A stretch of 64,000 nt of DNA from assembly GCF_963678635.1 (NCBI RefSeq), contig NC_087068.1:15255872-15319871 (forward strand). Reading direction: 5' to 3'. A program made the position numbers and the translations under genes. Positions 44,375 to 55,964 of this stretch are shown here, piece by piece. The stretch comes from Symsagittifera roscoffensis (Eukaryota; Xenacoelomorpha; Acoela; Convolutidae). The notes under the pieces were generated by a model. That model did no database searches, was not told where the DNA came from, and saw only the letters and a list, made by a program, of their open reading frames with translations. Every line of letters begins with the position of its first letter. Within the stretch, counting starts at the first letter, position 1.

Positions 44375-44465
44375 CAAACCAACTGTGAGCCGTTGGTGTA
44401 TTTGATCAAACCAACTGTGGTTTGACCTAATTGATCAAACCAACTGTGAGCCGTTTTTGGTATAT
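44375..44465 (+). repeat. short direct repeats at the array edge
   Basis: AACCAACTGTGAGCCGTT occurs twice (near 44377 and 44439) and ATCAAACCAACTGTGGTTTG once between them. These may record slippage or repair at the array end. Confidence 0.7.
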
Positions 44466-44469
44466 CTGC

Positions 44470-45115
44470 TTTTGCCTTGAAAATTGAGGCTTTTGGTAAG
44501 CCTAGCGTTGCAATAAAATAGTTTTTTATTTAAAAAACCATATGCACTTTGAACATTAGTTTTTTGATACTCCAACACCTTTGAAAGAAAAAAATTACAG
44601 TTAAATTGTCTGGTTCCAATTCAAGGCCCAAAAAAGCTACGAATTTCGGTATTCAAAATTTTTGCCTCATCGTCCCAACCACTTCGCGAAAGGTAGCAAA
44701 ACTACGGAGTTGAAAGTGTTGCTGTATGCTGCTTAACTTTTTCATTCTTGATTCGGAATGAAACAAAAATTGCATTATGCTTTCTAGTGTCAAGTTTGAT
44801 GAGTCTGATTTTTTTGTGCTAATTACTGAGCAACTGGCTAATTTAAACTTTTTTTCGCAGTAGTGTGTTGTAGACCATCATTAGCGTTTTTACGTAAGTA
44901 ATTATCTTATCTTTTTTGACTCTCTAAATCAAGGTCACAACTGGTGACAGCGTAAGCGACACACGTTATTAGTTGCCACTTCTATGGGTTGAGCCTAAAC
45001 TGTTTTTCTACGTTACTACTTTGAGTTATTACGAGATAGTACATGTGCATTCTTCATCATGGCGCAGTCATAAAAGAAACTGAACTTTTGTCGATAAGAT
45101 GTTTTCTGGAACTGC
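44470..45115. other. non-coding interval
   Basis: AT-rich; no gene seen. Confidence 0.5.
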
Positions 45116-45121
45116 TCATCT

Positions 45122-45349
45122 CAGGAGTTGCCCGTACCCTGGGAAAAATTTCAATTTGTGCCGCTAACCAAGCAAGAGATTGACATCAATGACTTTTTGG
45201 AAGAGCACACTGTGCCAGTAAATGTTTACCCATTGTTGGTAGAAGCTCCGATAACCGAATATCACGCAGTGATATTTGAAATAGAAGCGAGATTGCATGC
45301 TGTGATGACCACATGGAGAGACGAGGAAAGTGACCAAATTGACGATTAG
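45122..45349 (+). pseudogene. coding-like fragment, probably mobile-element derived
   Basis: A 75-codon open stretch without ATG has ordinary protein composition (PVPWEKFQFVPLTKQEIDI). It is followed by stops and, after about 500 bases of similar texture, by another open piece (45844-46089). No family is recognised. It resembles the broken ORFs at 23.6-25.8 and 48.3-48.9 kb in purine-rich style. Confidence 0.3.
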
Positions 45350-45418
45350 AAACATCTATTCAATGGATGTAACAGGGGAGAAGCGGATAAAAGATTGAAA
45401 TTGAAGTTTTTCCTGTCC

Positions 45419-45452
45419 TTGGGCAAAAAAAGCCAAATAGGCTCTTGCCCAA
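45419..45452. other. imperfect hairpin
   Basis: TTGGGCAA and AGCC on the left face GGCT and TTGCCCAA on the right around a five-base AAATA loop. No poly-T or gene context gives it a role. Confidence 0.4.
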
Positions 45453-45843
45453 AAAATTTGTAGAAAAATTTTAGATATCGGGTCCGCTGAGCTATGAGAG
45501 TTGTTAGCGAAAGCATTCCTCAACGAACAAAAAAATTGCGGATCGGCGATCTATGTTTGTTTGATAGAAGAAAAATATCCAAACTCAATGAAGAAAATAA
45601 GAAACAGGTACCTATGGAAACATTGAGCCCATCGGACGCTCTCAAGTTTGCGGTAGTGAGGTAGCGGGTTGAGCTGCTGTACAAGAGGTTCAATGAGTGT
45701 CTTCCAGATTTTGGGAAGGATATATTTGTTCAAAATCGACAAAAGAACACGGGGCGATTAAAGGGTTGGCGGAATTGAAAACCAGACAGGAAATAATTAC
45801 CATATCTGCGAGACAACCTTCTAGAACCAATTCATAGTGATAT

Positions 45844-46089
45844 TTGCCCGGGCAAAAAAATGATCTTCATGAGTTGTACTTCAAATTGCTAGTTTTGAGA
45901 AGAAGATGGTTGTTAATCAGGTTACAGGGAACGCATGAATTCTCACAATATGAAATGAACGTCATCGGGAACTGTCAGGATCAAGATGATGCAGGTGATT
46001 CTCGAGTTGTTGCTATTTGCACAGTATGGGATATAGCCTCAATCGAGAACAGAAAACTACTGGAAATGATGAAAATGGGAGAAAACTGA
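45844..46089 (+). pseudogene. second coding-like fragment of the same region
   Basis: An 81-codon open stretch with no ATG start (for example YFKLLVLRRRWLLIRLQGTH). Charged composition with no recognised domain. Confidence 0.25.
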
Positions 46090-46259
46090 AATGAACTAAG
46101 AAGAAAATTTTTATGAAACAACAAAGTGCCATCACTGGGTATTTAAGTGCGCCAACAAGATTAGAAAATTTTAAAAAATTAGTTCAATACTTGCCGATAA
46201 AATAAGCGTTCAAAACTTGCCGTTTTAAAATAAAACATAACAAAATTTTTCAAAAAAAT

Positions 46260-46610
46260 TCAGGAATCTGTTGAAGAAAAAAAGACGCTTAAAATGCGAG
46301 GTACGAGAGAAGTTATGAAATATGTATTCGGTTTCCATTTTTGATACCCGCTTCCATGAAAATATTCCTGCTGGTCGATAAACGCGTTATTTTTCATAGC
46401 AATGGTTAAATGTGTCCTCTCTCTGTTTGACACTTTTAAGATACCTCGTCTTCCATTGCTCCAGAATTTTATGCTGTCTTGAATAAACAATTTTATGATC
46501 CGATGGTCTCGTTGTAGGGGCTTGGCAATCTCGACCGTGTTTAGCCCTTCTAATATCATGGAAACAATCTTGGATCTCTCCGCGTTGTCCAGTTCCGCCT
46601 TCTTTCCCAT
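46260..46610 (-). pseudogene. Tc1/mariner-type transposase N-terminal fragment
   Basis: The ATG at 46610 starts MGKKAELDNAERSKIVSMIL, the helix-turn-helix DNA-binding start of a Tc1-like transposase, with EGLNTVEIAKPLQRDHR following. The next expected motif (IFMEAGIKNGNR) is in another frame near 46330-46365, so a frameshift is present. The DDE catalytic part is absent. I found no TIRs that I would trust. Confidence 0.8.
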
Positions 46611-46859
46611 TGTACAACGTTTCAAAAAAATCGAACAAAGTACGCACGAGTGAGAAGGATAAATAGGAAAATTGCATCAACAAAATCAACACTTCACAGT
46701 GACCAAATGTTTTTTACAGACTAAAAAATTTCACAAAAAAAAAATGAGGGAAAAATTATTTGTAATTTTTCACATCTATTTGCATGAACACATACGTATT
46801 GAAAAAACTGCTTTTTGAATAGCATCATGAAAAAACTTGGAAAAAAGCATTTGCAAAAC

Positions 46860-47115
46860 AAAGTAAACGCAGTGTAGTTAAAACGCATTGTGGTCGTTCA
46901 CCAAATACCATAAGTCGTACGGTAACTAGGAGTGCATCGTCTGAAACTTTGTCTCGCGAAAATGTCTTGGTTTTATTAGATAAATTTAGAAAGATGTTCT
47001 CGGCAAAGGTCAGGCAGGACTACTCACTTCTTGATGACAAATCAAACTTGGCAATTCATCACCTGATTTCACATCCACTCCTAGGTGGATCTCAATATAG
47101 CAGGAATCTCTAAAC
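46860..47115 (+). pseudogene. coding-like open stretch, unassigned
   Basis: One frame reads through about 85 codons (KTHCGRSPNTISRTVTRSAS, later NLAIHHLISHPLLGGSQ) and then hits a stop. There is no ATG at its start and no recognised family. It may be an exon relic or an element piece. Confidence 0.25.
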
Positions 47116-47359
47116 GCTATGCATAAGGAGACACTTTTTGTGTCCAAAATAGAGAAATTTCTTGAAACCGGAGCCAAAGGTTACGGTTTGTTTAGAAAAA
47201 AAATCAGTAAAGACTACAATCAGAAACAAATTTTGACTCTTTGACAGATAAAGTAGTGCATCACACAGTCACCTTATTGTCTGGTCAAATTGATAAAAAA
47301 AATGTGATATATCAATCAGGCAAGGTTGCAAAGGGCTAGGTCAGACTTTTCACTTACTA

Positions 47360-48345
47360 TGAAGCAAGATTTGAGCGGTTTGAGTGGTCTTTTAGAGATT
47401 GCACTCAAAATCTTGCTTCAAAATGAGCGGTTTATCTAAGAAAACCGCTCAAAAACTGCCCAAAATTTGACCAGCTTTTGAGCGGTTTATTCTAGAAAAA
47501 CGCTCAAAAACCGTTCAAAACTTGCGCACTTTTTGTGAACTTTTTCAACATAAACCGCACAAAGTCCGTTCCAACCTTGCTTCAAATTAGGAAGACAACC
47601 TCAACTAAGGAAGACAGCGGGCATGGAAGATTATCTAGCAAAACTGTCGGGCAATTTTTTTACGTTGCCAGGCCGAGGTCTGGGACTCAAGTTGCGACCA
47701 AAATGGGTCGCCAAAATGGGTCGCCAAAATGGGTCGCCAAAATGGACTTTTTGCGACCAAAATTCCATCATCCCGCAAAAAGCTTGATTCGCACAGAGTC
47801 GCAGCATAGCTCATTTGGGTCGGGCAAAGTTGCAACATAGTTAATTAGGGTCGCACAAAGTAAAGTCGCAACATAGCGAATTTGGGTCGCGCAAGGTCGC
47901 GCAAAATTATTTCAAGTTCGAGCATAATATTTGTGGTCTAGACATTCATAAAAATATCTTGCTTGGGTCGAGCACGGTTGAGCAGTTTTTGTGCTCGAGA
48001 CTGCAGAAAACTATCTTGGGTCGAGTAAGTTCTATCTCATTTTTTCAAGTTGTATGAAGTACTTCAACTGATTCTTAGCGTAACATTGCCTTTTACGGGC
48101 CTTTTTATGGTTTTTATTGCTTTTTTTTAAATTAAACCGCTCAAAAACCGCTCAAATCTTGCGTGAAAAACCGTTCAAAAACCGCCGCATCGCAGGAAAT
48201 GAGCGGCGTTTGAGCGGTTTTTAAGGCAAGATTTGAGCGGTTTGCGCGGTTTTTCCAAAAAAAAAAACGCCCAGACCGCTCAAATCTTACTGGAAAACCG
48301 CTCAAATCATTCAAATCTTGAGCTGTTTATGAGCGGGATCTCTAC
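47360..48345. repeat. repeat-rich element with GAGCGGTTT motifs at both ends
   Basis: GAGCGGTTT and its complement AAACCGCTC occur many times in two clusters (about 47365-47530 and 48135-48330). The centre holds a 13-bp tandem (CAAAATGGGTCGC, about three and a half copies near 47698-47742) and TCGAGCAC-like motifs. The mix of direct and inverted copies would allow extensive folding. No coding capacity is visible. Confidence 0.6.
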
Positions 48346-48349
48346 CCGG

Positions 48350-48960
48350 GTGGAGAACCCAAGGTTCAAAAACTACAGGAGGACGAAAAGTTAAAACAAT
48401 GGGCAACCGAACGGAGTGGACACGCCTCAGGGTACCATGAATTTTACTTGATGGGATCAACAGGAGTATTTACAGAGACTGAAAAGCTCTTCCTGAATTC
48501 TGGTTCAAAAGAAGGGAGGTCAAAAGATGTGAAGGTGGGAAAGGCATTGCCAACGCCGTAATCACTCAAGATTGAGATTTCACAATCTCCTCCAAAGCCA
48601 TCTCAAGAGTTGGTTCCGGGCACAATCCGAGTGGTTAAAAGCACAGGGCAAGTCAGGCTAGACATAATAAGTTTAACTCATTGAAGGACCGAAGGACCCC
48701 AAATTTCTGGGAGAGCGATTGTTCAAAAGTGTCATAATGGAAGAAGCGAAATTAGATTTCGAGCTCTTGAGAAACCGACGGAGAGTATTGTGCAAGGAAT
48801 ATAAAACTAGGTAGAGAATAGGAAACGAACGATATACAGTAGAGATAGATGAATTCGATTTTTTGATGACGTGTCGGCCATTAGTATGAATATCAGAGGA
48901 GTTGGACAATCTAGTGAGTGTGATAACGATTCACGAGAGTTCGGATGACGATAAAAAATA
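48350..48960 (+). pseudogene. decayed coding-like region
   Basis: Purine-rich sequence with open pieces, for example LQEDEKLKQWATERSGHASG near 48380 and, later, SPPKPSQELVPGTIRVVKS near 48590, interrupted by stops. Element-like composition; no motif identifies it. It runs into the 21-bp minisatellite. Confidence 0.3.
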
Positions 48961-48994
48961 AATTACCAATAGCCGCATCAGGATCCTGTTGTGA

Positions 48995-49331
48995 TTATGT
49001 TCAGACTCTGCAGACTTATGTTCAGACTTTGCAGACTTATGTTCAGACTTTGCAGACTTATGTTCAGACTCTGCAGACTTATGTTCAGAGATTGCAGACT
49101 TATGTTCAGACTTTGCAGACTTATGTTCAGACTTTGCAGACTTATAATCAGACTTTGCGGACTTATGTTCAGTCATTGCAACCTTATGTTCAGACTTTGC
49201 AGACTTATGTTCAGACTTTGCAGACTTATGTTCAGACTTTCCAGACTTATGTTCAGACTTTGCAGACTTATGTTCAGACTTTGCAGACTTATGTTCAGAC
49301 TTTGCAGGTTTATGTTCAGACTTTGCAGACT
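48995..49331. repeat. 21-bp minisatellite, about 16 copies
   Basis: The unit TTATGTTCAGACTTTGCAGA (plus one C) repeats with single-base variants. Because 21 is a multiple of three and the unit lacks stops in several frames, long open frames appear on both strands, including a minus-strand heptad repeat AKSEHKS. This openness is a property of the repeat and not proof of coding. Confidence 0.95.
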
Positions 49332-49399
49332 TTGACCTGCGTGGCACCTATGAATTTTCGGTACCCAAGCCGATCGATTCAGACTTATTAAGTCTGAAC

Positions 49400-50870
49400 T
49401 TAAAACCACGACCTCGACCCGGGGACTCTCAACGCAAAACATCGCCCAGCCGGAGTTCCGGGAGGAAGAAAATGCCAATAAAATGAAAAATAGCATAGAA
49501 AACGACTTATTTCGACTTGATATTGTGTCAATTTTACTGGAGTGACGATTATTTTCAGGACAAATATATATCGGAAAATTTTGTCGAAGTGCTAGATATG
49601 CAACCCAAAAGACGCACAAAAAACTTCTATTAAAGATTTCAGAGGAACTACCCTGGGTCACTACGGAGTACTACATATGCAAACTTCTACAAGCAGATTG
49701 TGTTTTCAATTTCATCTGATTTTGCTGCGTAAATTGTTCCTAAGCAACTCATGTTAAATGAAAAAGTTAATAAAATCAATTGAATTGCGTTTTCATGGTC
49801 TTAATCATTTCAAAAATATCGCAAACTGAAAAGCTGTTGTTAGGTTTGCTCTTTGCAATTTCCTGAAACTGCAAGTAGTTCCTACACCCCTTTCTAGAAT
49901 GTTGGAACGTTTAAGATTTTCTTATCAACTTGACCTGCATGCACAAAAAGAATACCCTGAAATTTTTAAATCAAGTTTTTCACAATTTAATTTTATTCGT
50001 CAAAATTGAATTGTATAGACCATATTGTGTGTAAAACCCCGAAAAATTAACGCTTCATAATTGGATATAAATTTTATAACTGGGTTTTTACCATACAGAG
50101 TGTAAAAACTTCAGAAAGTATCGCTTTATAACTGGGTATCGGGAGTAACAGGAGCAGAAAAACAGAGATTTTTTGCGGTGATTTACAGTGCTGATTAAAC
50201 TTATCCGCGCAAAAATTAACTCTTAATTTAAAAATAAATTAACTGAACTTCATATGCGTTTTCTCATAATTAGTTATGATTACACAAAAACATTGTTGAA
50301 ACAAATATTGCTTCAAATTCCATTAGATTTCAATGATGCAATTTGTTTTGCGAAAATTGCAACTAAATTTTTCTCAAAAATGTGCAACTTTGGTGTTTTC
50401 GTTCATCATTAACTGCGCCTAAACTACCATGTTAATTTGAAAAAAAAAATACATCACAGGAAGTCTGTTACCCAGCTCCAAAAGAATAACATCCAAAATT
50501 TTGTATAGGAGAATACCCTTAAGATTGATAGTCAAAAAAGTCCTTTTTACAACATAGTACTCAAAATCTTAGCTTCACAACAAATTTTTAACATTTTGCG
50601 CGCTAAGTTTTACATTTATAGAATTTTGTTGGACTATTTGAGATGTTTCAAGTAACTTTCTTATCAAATTCTTCGGTATTTGAAGTGTAGTTTTTGATTA
50701 ACTAAAAAAACTAAAATGGCATCGTTTGGTGGTCAGTTTTTGGTTTCAATTTTCATAAATTAAAATGCATCATAATAGTTCTGGTGAAATTTGATGCAAG
50801 TTTTGTTCTATTCTTTCTTCGCTTTTGTCAGCTCAATTTAAGAAATAAGCGTTTAAACTTTTCGTTTAAA
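49400..50870. other. non-coding interval
   Basis: The first ~60 bases keep the coding-like texture of the preceding region; the rest is AT-rich with no feature. Confidence 0.5.
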
Positions 50871-50872
50871 CG

Positions 50873-51050
50873 GTTTTTCGTTTAGTTCGGTAAATTTAAA
50901 TCAGCACTACATAAAGCATATCTTTATTTGAGCACATAGCATTCAAATGGAAATTTACCGAACTAAGTTTTTCGTTTAGTTCGGTAAATTTAAATCAGCA
51001 CTACATAAAGCATATCTTTATTTAAGCACATAGCAACAAAATGGAAAATT
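50873..51050 (+). repeat. 94-bp tandem duplication
   Basis: The segment beginning GTTTTTCGTTTAGTTCGGTA occurs at 50873 and again at 50967. The copies differ at a few positions near their right ends. AAATTTACCGAACTAA between them is inverted relative to the start of the unit. Confidence 0.85.
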
Positions 51051-51059
51051 GAATTTGAA

Positions 51060-52920
51060 AAACATATGTTGAGAGGGAAGGCAGAGAGCAATAAGCAGAA
51101 TAGTCCAAGTGCAGAATGGGTCCAAGTGCAGAAAAACCGACAAAAAATGTCTTTTGATGACTTTTAATGATCTATAGGGGCTATCTGATAAAAAAATGAT
51201 TAGAATCGTCAATAATAACACGGAAATGTATAAATTATGCATTAATTGAATTGTTTTATTATGATTTTGATTGAATGTTTGTTTTAAAAAAATCATGTTA
51301 ATTTTCAAATTATGCATACAATATTCGTTTTTATGGCAGATTTGTCAATTCTTATACTTACTTTACCGATTGGCTATTAAAAATCAATATTTTTCTGTTT
51401 TTTTGCTCTTGGACCCATTCTGCTCTTAGACCACTCTGCTTATTTACTGGTCACCGTTAAAAGGAAAGGGACGTGCAACGCTGGTTGGTTATTTTATTTT
51501 TAATCATGAAAGGGCTTTTCTCAAGAAAACTATCTGCTCTGTCCTATTCAGCCATTCAAACCCTTGTCTCCCAGCTGAAAATTGATTTTTATGTACACTG
51601 AACATGTTTTCTTAACTCTGAATACTTTTCTGGTCACTGATTTAGTTTTGTAATTCTTTGCAAACATTTTTTTATGGAATCTGACTGCAGGGGTTTTAAT
51701 AATTACGCTTGCTTCCTAAGAGCTTTCTTGGGTTTCTTGACATAAACATTTACTGAAAAAACTTTTCGTCTCATTATTAGCACTGCTCGAAAAGTTACGT
51801 CTTAAAAAGTCAATCAATCAAAAATACCACTGAAAAAATTAAAAACAAGTGTATTATCAGAAAATGTCACAAATTTTTTTTGAGGACAACTATTTTTTCG
51901 AAATTTCCTATAAAAATCAGTGTTAAAAAGTAGTTTTCACTGTGATTATGTTTTAATGTACAATAATTTTTAAGCTCCGATTTTACAGTTGTAGTTCTCT
52001 TGAAATGCTTTTCGCATGAGCATATCAGTTTCCTAACAAAATTTGCTGCCGATATTTACCTTCGAAAACTAAAAAAAAATTGGCAATAAAATATCCACTG
52101 ACATAAAATTTTCTAGCAAATTTTTATCAATCAACAATTAATAGAAGATAAAAATGCAAGCAAGACCATAAGTAATTGTGGTTAAGCTTAGCTAACGAGT
52201 ACCTGCTAGAAGCTTACAAAAACTTACAAGATAGCAATCGGATTTTAACTGGAGTAAGAACCCTGAGAACAATTAAACATTTAAATGTGTTCTGGCGTTA
52301 TTATCATTCCTGATATCCAGTCAGGTTTAGATTACCCCTCAACTGGGTAACGCTGACTCTTTCTTAAAAACAAAAGCACCTGCTTTAGCATATTGAGTCA
52401 TCCAATCCATTGCATTTCAGCTGTTAAATTGATTTTTCTTGACACTGAATGACGTTTCTTGAAACTGAATGACTTATCTTGACTCTGTGAAGAATTTTGT
52501 TGACAGTCAATTTAGTTGTAAAATTTTTGCTAAAAATTTGTTAAAAAATCAAAACGATGACTGCAGCGGTTTTAACTAATACGTTTGTCTTCCTAATGGT
52601 TTTCCTAGGGTCTCGTACATAATTACATAGTGAGAGAAACTTCCTTCTCACTATGAGTAGTGCTAAAAACGGACATCTCTTTGAAAATCAAGATTTTGCA
52701 ATCAATCTATCGAACACTTTTTTCTAGACCTAAAAAACAAATGTTCTTTTCGTTTTTCAGAAATTCTCACAGTATGCCTAATTTTAGAGGCAACTAACTT
52801 TTCAAAAGTTCATTGCGTTTTTGCAATTAAATAAACAAACATGTTGCCAGCCTTGAGTTGCCAGCGCTCGGACAGATTATAACATTTGTTCCGCTTGTTG
52901 AGCCAAGGACACATTCACAA
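51060..52920. other. non-coding interval
   Basis: AT-rich. The only notable match is the paired TTCTGCTCTTAGACCACTCTG near 51418 and TTCTGCTTTTAGACCATTTTTCTG near 15671, a further dispersed-repeat trace. Confidence 0.45.
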
Positions 52921-52927
52921 AACCAAA

Positions 52928-53140
52928 ATGAAGCTACGGCATTTGCATACGATTCTCCACGCATGTCCCGTTTCTTATAATCAAAATTCTCGTTTGCCAT
53001 TCGAATTGAAACTAGCGCAGTTTCACCCGATTAAAATAAAAATAATTTTTGGCGCTTCGATTCATCTGAGCTCCATCAATCCGGGAAAAAGTTGTAAGGT
53101 CATTTTCCAAGTTCTTAATAAAAACGTGTGGGCCGAATGA
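52928..53140 (+). CDS. small ORF or exon, unassigned (70 codons)
   Basis: The ATG at 52928 opens a 70-codon frame (for example FELKLAQFHPIKIKIIFGAS) with alternating strand-like hydrophobic residues and two cysteines. Local composition is richer in GC than its neighbours. No family is recognised and no splice partner found, so it could be a last exon or a chance ORF. Confidence 0.25.
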   Translation: MKLRHLHTILHACPVSYNQNSRLPFELKLAQFHPIKIKIIFGASIHLSSINPGKSCKVIFQVLNKNVWAE

Positions 53141-53220
53141 TTATTAGATATCTTTGAATTATTGGTTTTACGGTAGTGATTTTTTTGTTTGAATACTGTC
53201 TGTAATTTAATTTTTTGTCA

Positions 53221-54092
53221 TACCCGCACCGAAGTTTCATGGGTAATAATCGATTATAATGGATTTTCGTTAACTAAAATGTTGTCTATATAATCGATTA
53301 TCATGTCAAATTTAGACCACGTAATCAATTTTTAATCGATTATAACCGATTATTTTGGAAAACCGAAAACTTTAAATTCATTATAATCCATTATAATCGA
53401 TTATAATTCATTTTTGTTTTCAATGTAATGGATTATTTTTTGTACATAAAATCTATGAAAATTGATTAAATTTTGTAAATAATGAATCTAATTTTTGCAA
53501 CACGTTCATCCAAAGGCGGCCAATATGTAGTAATTTTCCAAAAAGTGTCCAAAAACAGCATTTTTGACCAGCTCCTCACGTCAACCCCCCTCAACGTACC
53601 CCCAACCCACGACGTAACCCCCTCACGTACCCCCATCTCCCACGTACCCCTCCCTCTCTAGTTAGGGGACATCTAAGCGTGGGGGGGGGAGTTGGTGTGG
53701 GATCTATAGATAACTTTTTGTAATTTTTCATAACTCGATTGAAAATGGGAAAAAATGAAATTAGGCGAGAGAACAAAGTAACTAACATGAGTTTAACAAA
53801 ACTATGAAAAAATGAAAACAACACACAAAAAGATTTGAATAAATAGATTATAATCCATTATAATCGATTAAAATTGATTATTTTTCTTTTGATAAAATTT
53901 TTTGAAAATAATCGAATATAATCGATCATAATTGATTGTAATCGATTATATTGGGATTTTATTGCTTAAAAAATATTATCATTATAATCCATTTTCAATC
54001 AATTATAATCGATTATTTTTGTTATTTTGTTGAGACTGACAATGAAAATCCAATATAATCGATTTTTATCCATGAAACTTCAGTGCGGGAAA
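53221..54092. mobile_element. non-autonomous TIR element with subterminal ATAATCGATTATAAT motifs
   Basis: The left end (CCCGCACCGAAGTTTCATGG) and, inverted, the right end (CCCGCACTGAAGTTTCATGG) are terminal inverted repeats matching 19 of 20 bases and continuing into TAA..AATCGATT. Inside both ends are many copies of ATAATCGATTAT/TTATAATCCATT, palindromic motifs of a kind that transposases often bind. The centre (53570-53700) is C-rich. No transposase ORF is present. I could not confirm a target duplication. Confidence 0.75.
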
Positions 54093-54133
54093 CGCCAAAT
54101 AATTACATGATTAAGTCAAACAGTTGTTTTTCA

Positions 54134-54586
54134 CTAAACCAACGAGAAGGTATCATCTTCATCGCAGTCTCCACTCGCATAGCTCCTGTCCCATACGTCA
54201 CAAACTACCGTGGCTGTCATCAAGGCACCCGTGAAAATAGGGTGCAGACCCTGTGGTTGTGGTAGGTTGAGAAGATCAAGAAGTAGGTCCTTTCGTGGTT
54301 CCAGGAACAACTTATCACCATTAGGTTGAGCAAAGATTAATCCACTACCCCACATTGGGTTCAAAGGGGGCGCGACAGTGCAACTTTTCTTCACAAACTG
54401 GAGCCCATCTAAGTCAGTGAACGTTGAAGCGTCGTATTTCCTGAACCCAGTCCACATAGCGTGTAGACTTACAGGCTGTTGGCCTTGTGTGCAATACAAG
54501 TGAAGAGCCGTGAACACGCCGTCTGGGCATAGTTCATTTGCAGCCTCAGTCGAACCCTTGATGCGACATCCCGGGTTGACCAAAAG
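54134..54586 (-). pseudogene. unassigned protein fragment, about 150 codons
   Basis: The minus-strand frame is open from 54586 to TAA/TAG near 54134 with no ATG at its start. Composition is clearly protein-like, and GC is higher than the surroundings. It has several cysteines (NPGCRIK, NELCPDG, HLYCTQG, KKSCTVAPP, VVCDVWD, GDCDEDD) and a hydrophobic segment. I do not recognise it. It begins without an upstream exon signal, so it may be a captured gene fragment or a 3' exon. Confidence 0.35.
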
Positions 54587-54599
54587 TTAAATTAGAAGT

Positions 54600-55420
54600 T
54601 TTTCATTTGCAAAAAAGGGGAAAAATACAACTAGAAATAATGCGACACGATTTTAGGTTATTTTATGTTAACCTTCCTCTTAGTCCTCAGGATTGGTTGA
54701 AAAAAAAGACGATTCTTTCCCATTGTCGCTGACTGCAACGCAATAAGCGTAAGCGAACTTTACGGTTGATTGTTAATGCCTCTTGATATATTGAAATACC
54801 TGAATGAGGAGGCGAGACTCGCATGAAGTTTTTTTTTACCAAAAAGTATCTAGCATTGAAGCATGTATATAAAAATTTCAGATAAAATAACCAAATGAAA
54901 CTATCTCTTTAATTACCAATCAAAACAATCTAAATTAGCAGGAAACTTTGCCAGTGCCCGACTTTGAAATACCTTTGAACCTTAACGAGTTGTCGCTTTG
55001 CCTACTTTTGCCTAGTTGTCGCTTTCCTTAGCTGTCTTGTATTGCGAATCATAAGAATGAACCGATAAGTCTTTTGCAAACGAGATGAAGAAAGAAATCG
55101 CGGAGCAAGTTGACTAAAATTTCTCATAATTTTCTTAGAATTTCTCGACGTGTCTTACAAAGGAAATAAACTGGCATTTTGCATAATTAAAAAAAAAAAT
55201 TATGGCCTGAAATGATCAACCCGAGTTATCTGTAGATTGTGAAAAGTTTTGTTGTTTATTTCCACTCCAAATGCATTGCTTCTCTCGCCTGCGAAAAATT
55301 ATATCAAGGTAACACCGCTTTTGCAGAACATTTTGACATAGAGTAAAATTCCTACCGATTATTTATTTTTTGAACTGAGAACAATAATTCAAGCGTACTT
55401 GTTTTCAATTTTAAAGAAAG
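54600..55420. other. non-coding interval
   Basis: AT-rich; no gene seen. Confidence 0.5.
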
Positions 55421-55423
55421 TGA

Positions 55424-55495
55424 TAGGGTAGTTCAAGGGGGTAGTGATGGGGTAGGTCAAGGGGGTAGTAGGGGCGGGGGGGGGGGGTAATTGTT
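55424..55495 (+). repeat. G-rich repeat ending in an 11-G run
   Basis: GGTAG(T/G)TCAAGGGGGTAGT-type units repeat about three times and end in a long G tract near 55477-55487. G-quadruplex folding is possible. Confidence 0.6.
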
Positions 55496-55510
55496 GAGTC
55501 GATCCAAAAT

Positions 55511-55661
55511 TTCGACTATCCTGGAACGAATTTATTTTTCGGCTATCCGGGAACGAACTTATTTTTCGGCTATCCGGGAACGAATTTATTTTTCGGCTAT
55601 CCGGGAACGAATTTGTTTTTCGGCTATCCAGGAAAAAATTTATTTTTCGGCTATCCCGGTA
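55511..55661. repeat. 27-bp minisatellite, about five copies
   Basis: The unit GAACGAATTTATTTTTCGGC plus TATCCGG repeats with few changes and sits directly beside a hAT-like remnant. The unit length is a multiple of three, which explains open frames on both strands here. Confidence 0.9.
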
Positions 55662-55666
55662 TTCGG

Positions 55667-55930
55667 CTCCGTGACACGCGACCAAATTGATTTTCCGAGT
55701 TCTCCCGAAGCACTAAAACACCCTATTTTGGTCAAACTTTCTGTGCCCCAGGCAAAATTTTGAAAAAACGGGCCAAAAAAAAGCGTTTTCAGGCACAATT
55801 TTGAAAATTTGACCAAAAAATCGCGTTTTTTGGCGCGCGCTGCCCCTTCAAAATTAGTATGCCAAAAATGGGTATCTCAAAATAGTACAAAGGAGGATCC
55901 TTTGGTTCGTCCGCACCCCTCTTCCCGCCC
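55667..55930 (+). mobile_element. remnant of the hAT-type MITE family
   Basis: Shares with 29540-29830 the blocks CGACCAAATTGATTTTCCGAG, TTGACCAAAAAATCGCGTTT, GGCGCGCGCT and the AAAGG(G/A)GGA..CCTTTGG pair, in the same order. Both terminal repeats are missing or diverged. Confidence 0.75.
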
Positions 55931-55964
55931 ACGACCTCTTTGCCCATCACTGTACGTTACAATG

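Noticed and set aside
48995..49331. CRISPR array
   Set aside because: Units are directly adjacent with no unique spacers, and the genome is eukaryotic.
48931..49391. Long overlapping ORFs over the 21-bp minisatellite as a real repeat protein
   Set aside because: Open frames occur on both strands and in several frames at once, as expected for any stop-free repeat whose period is a multiple of three.
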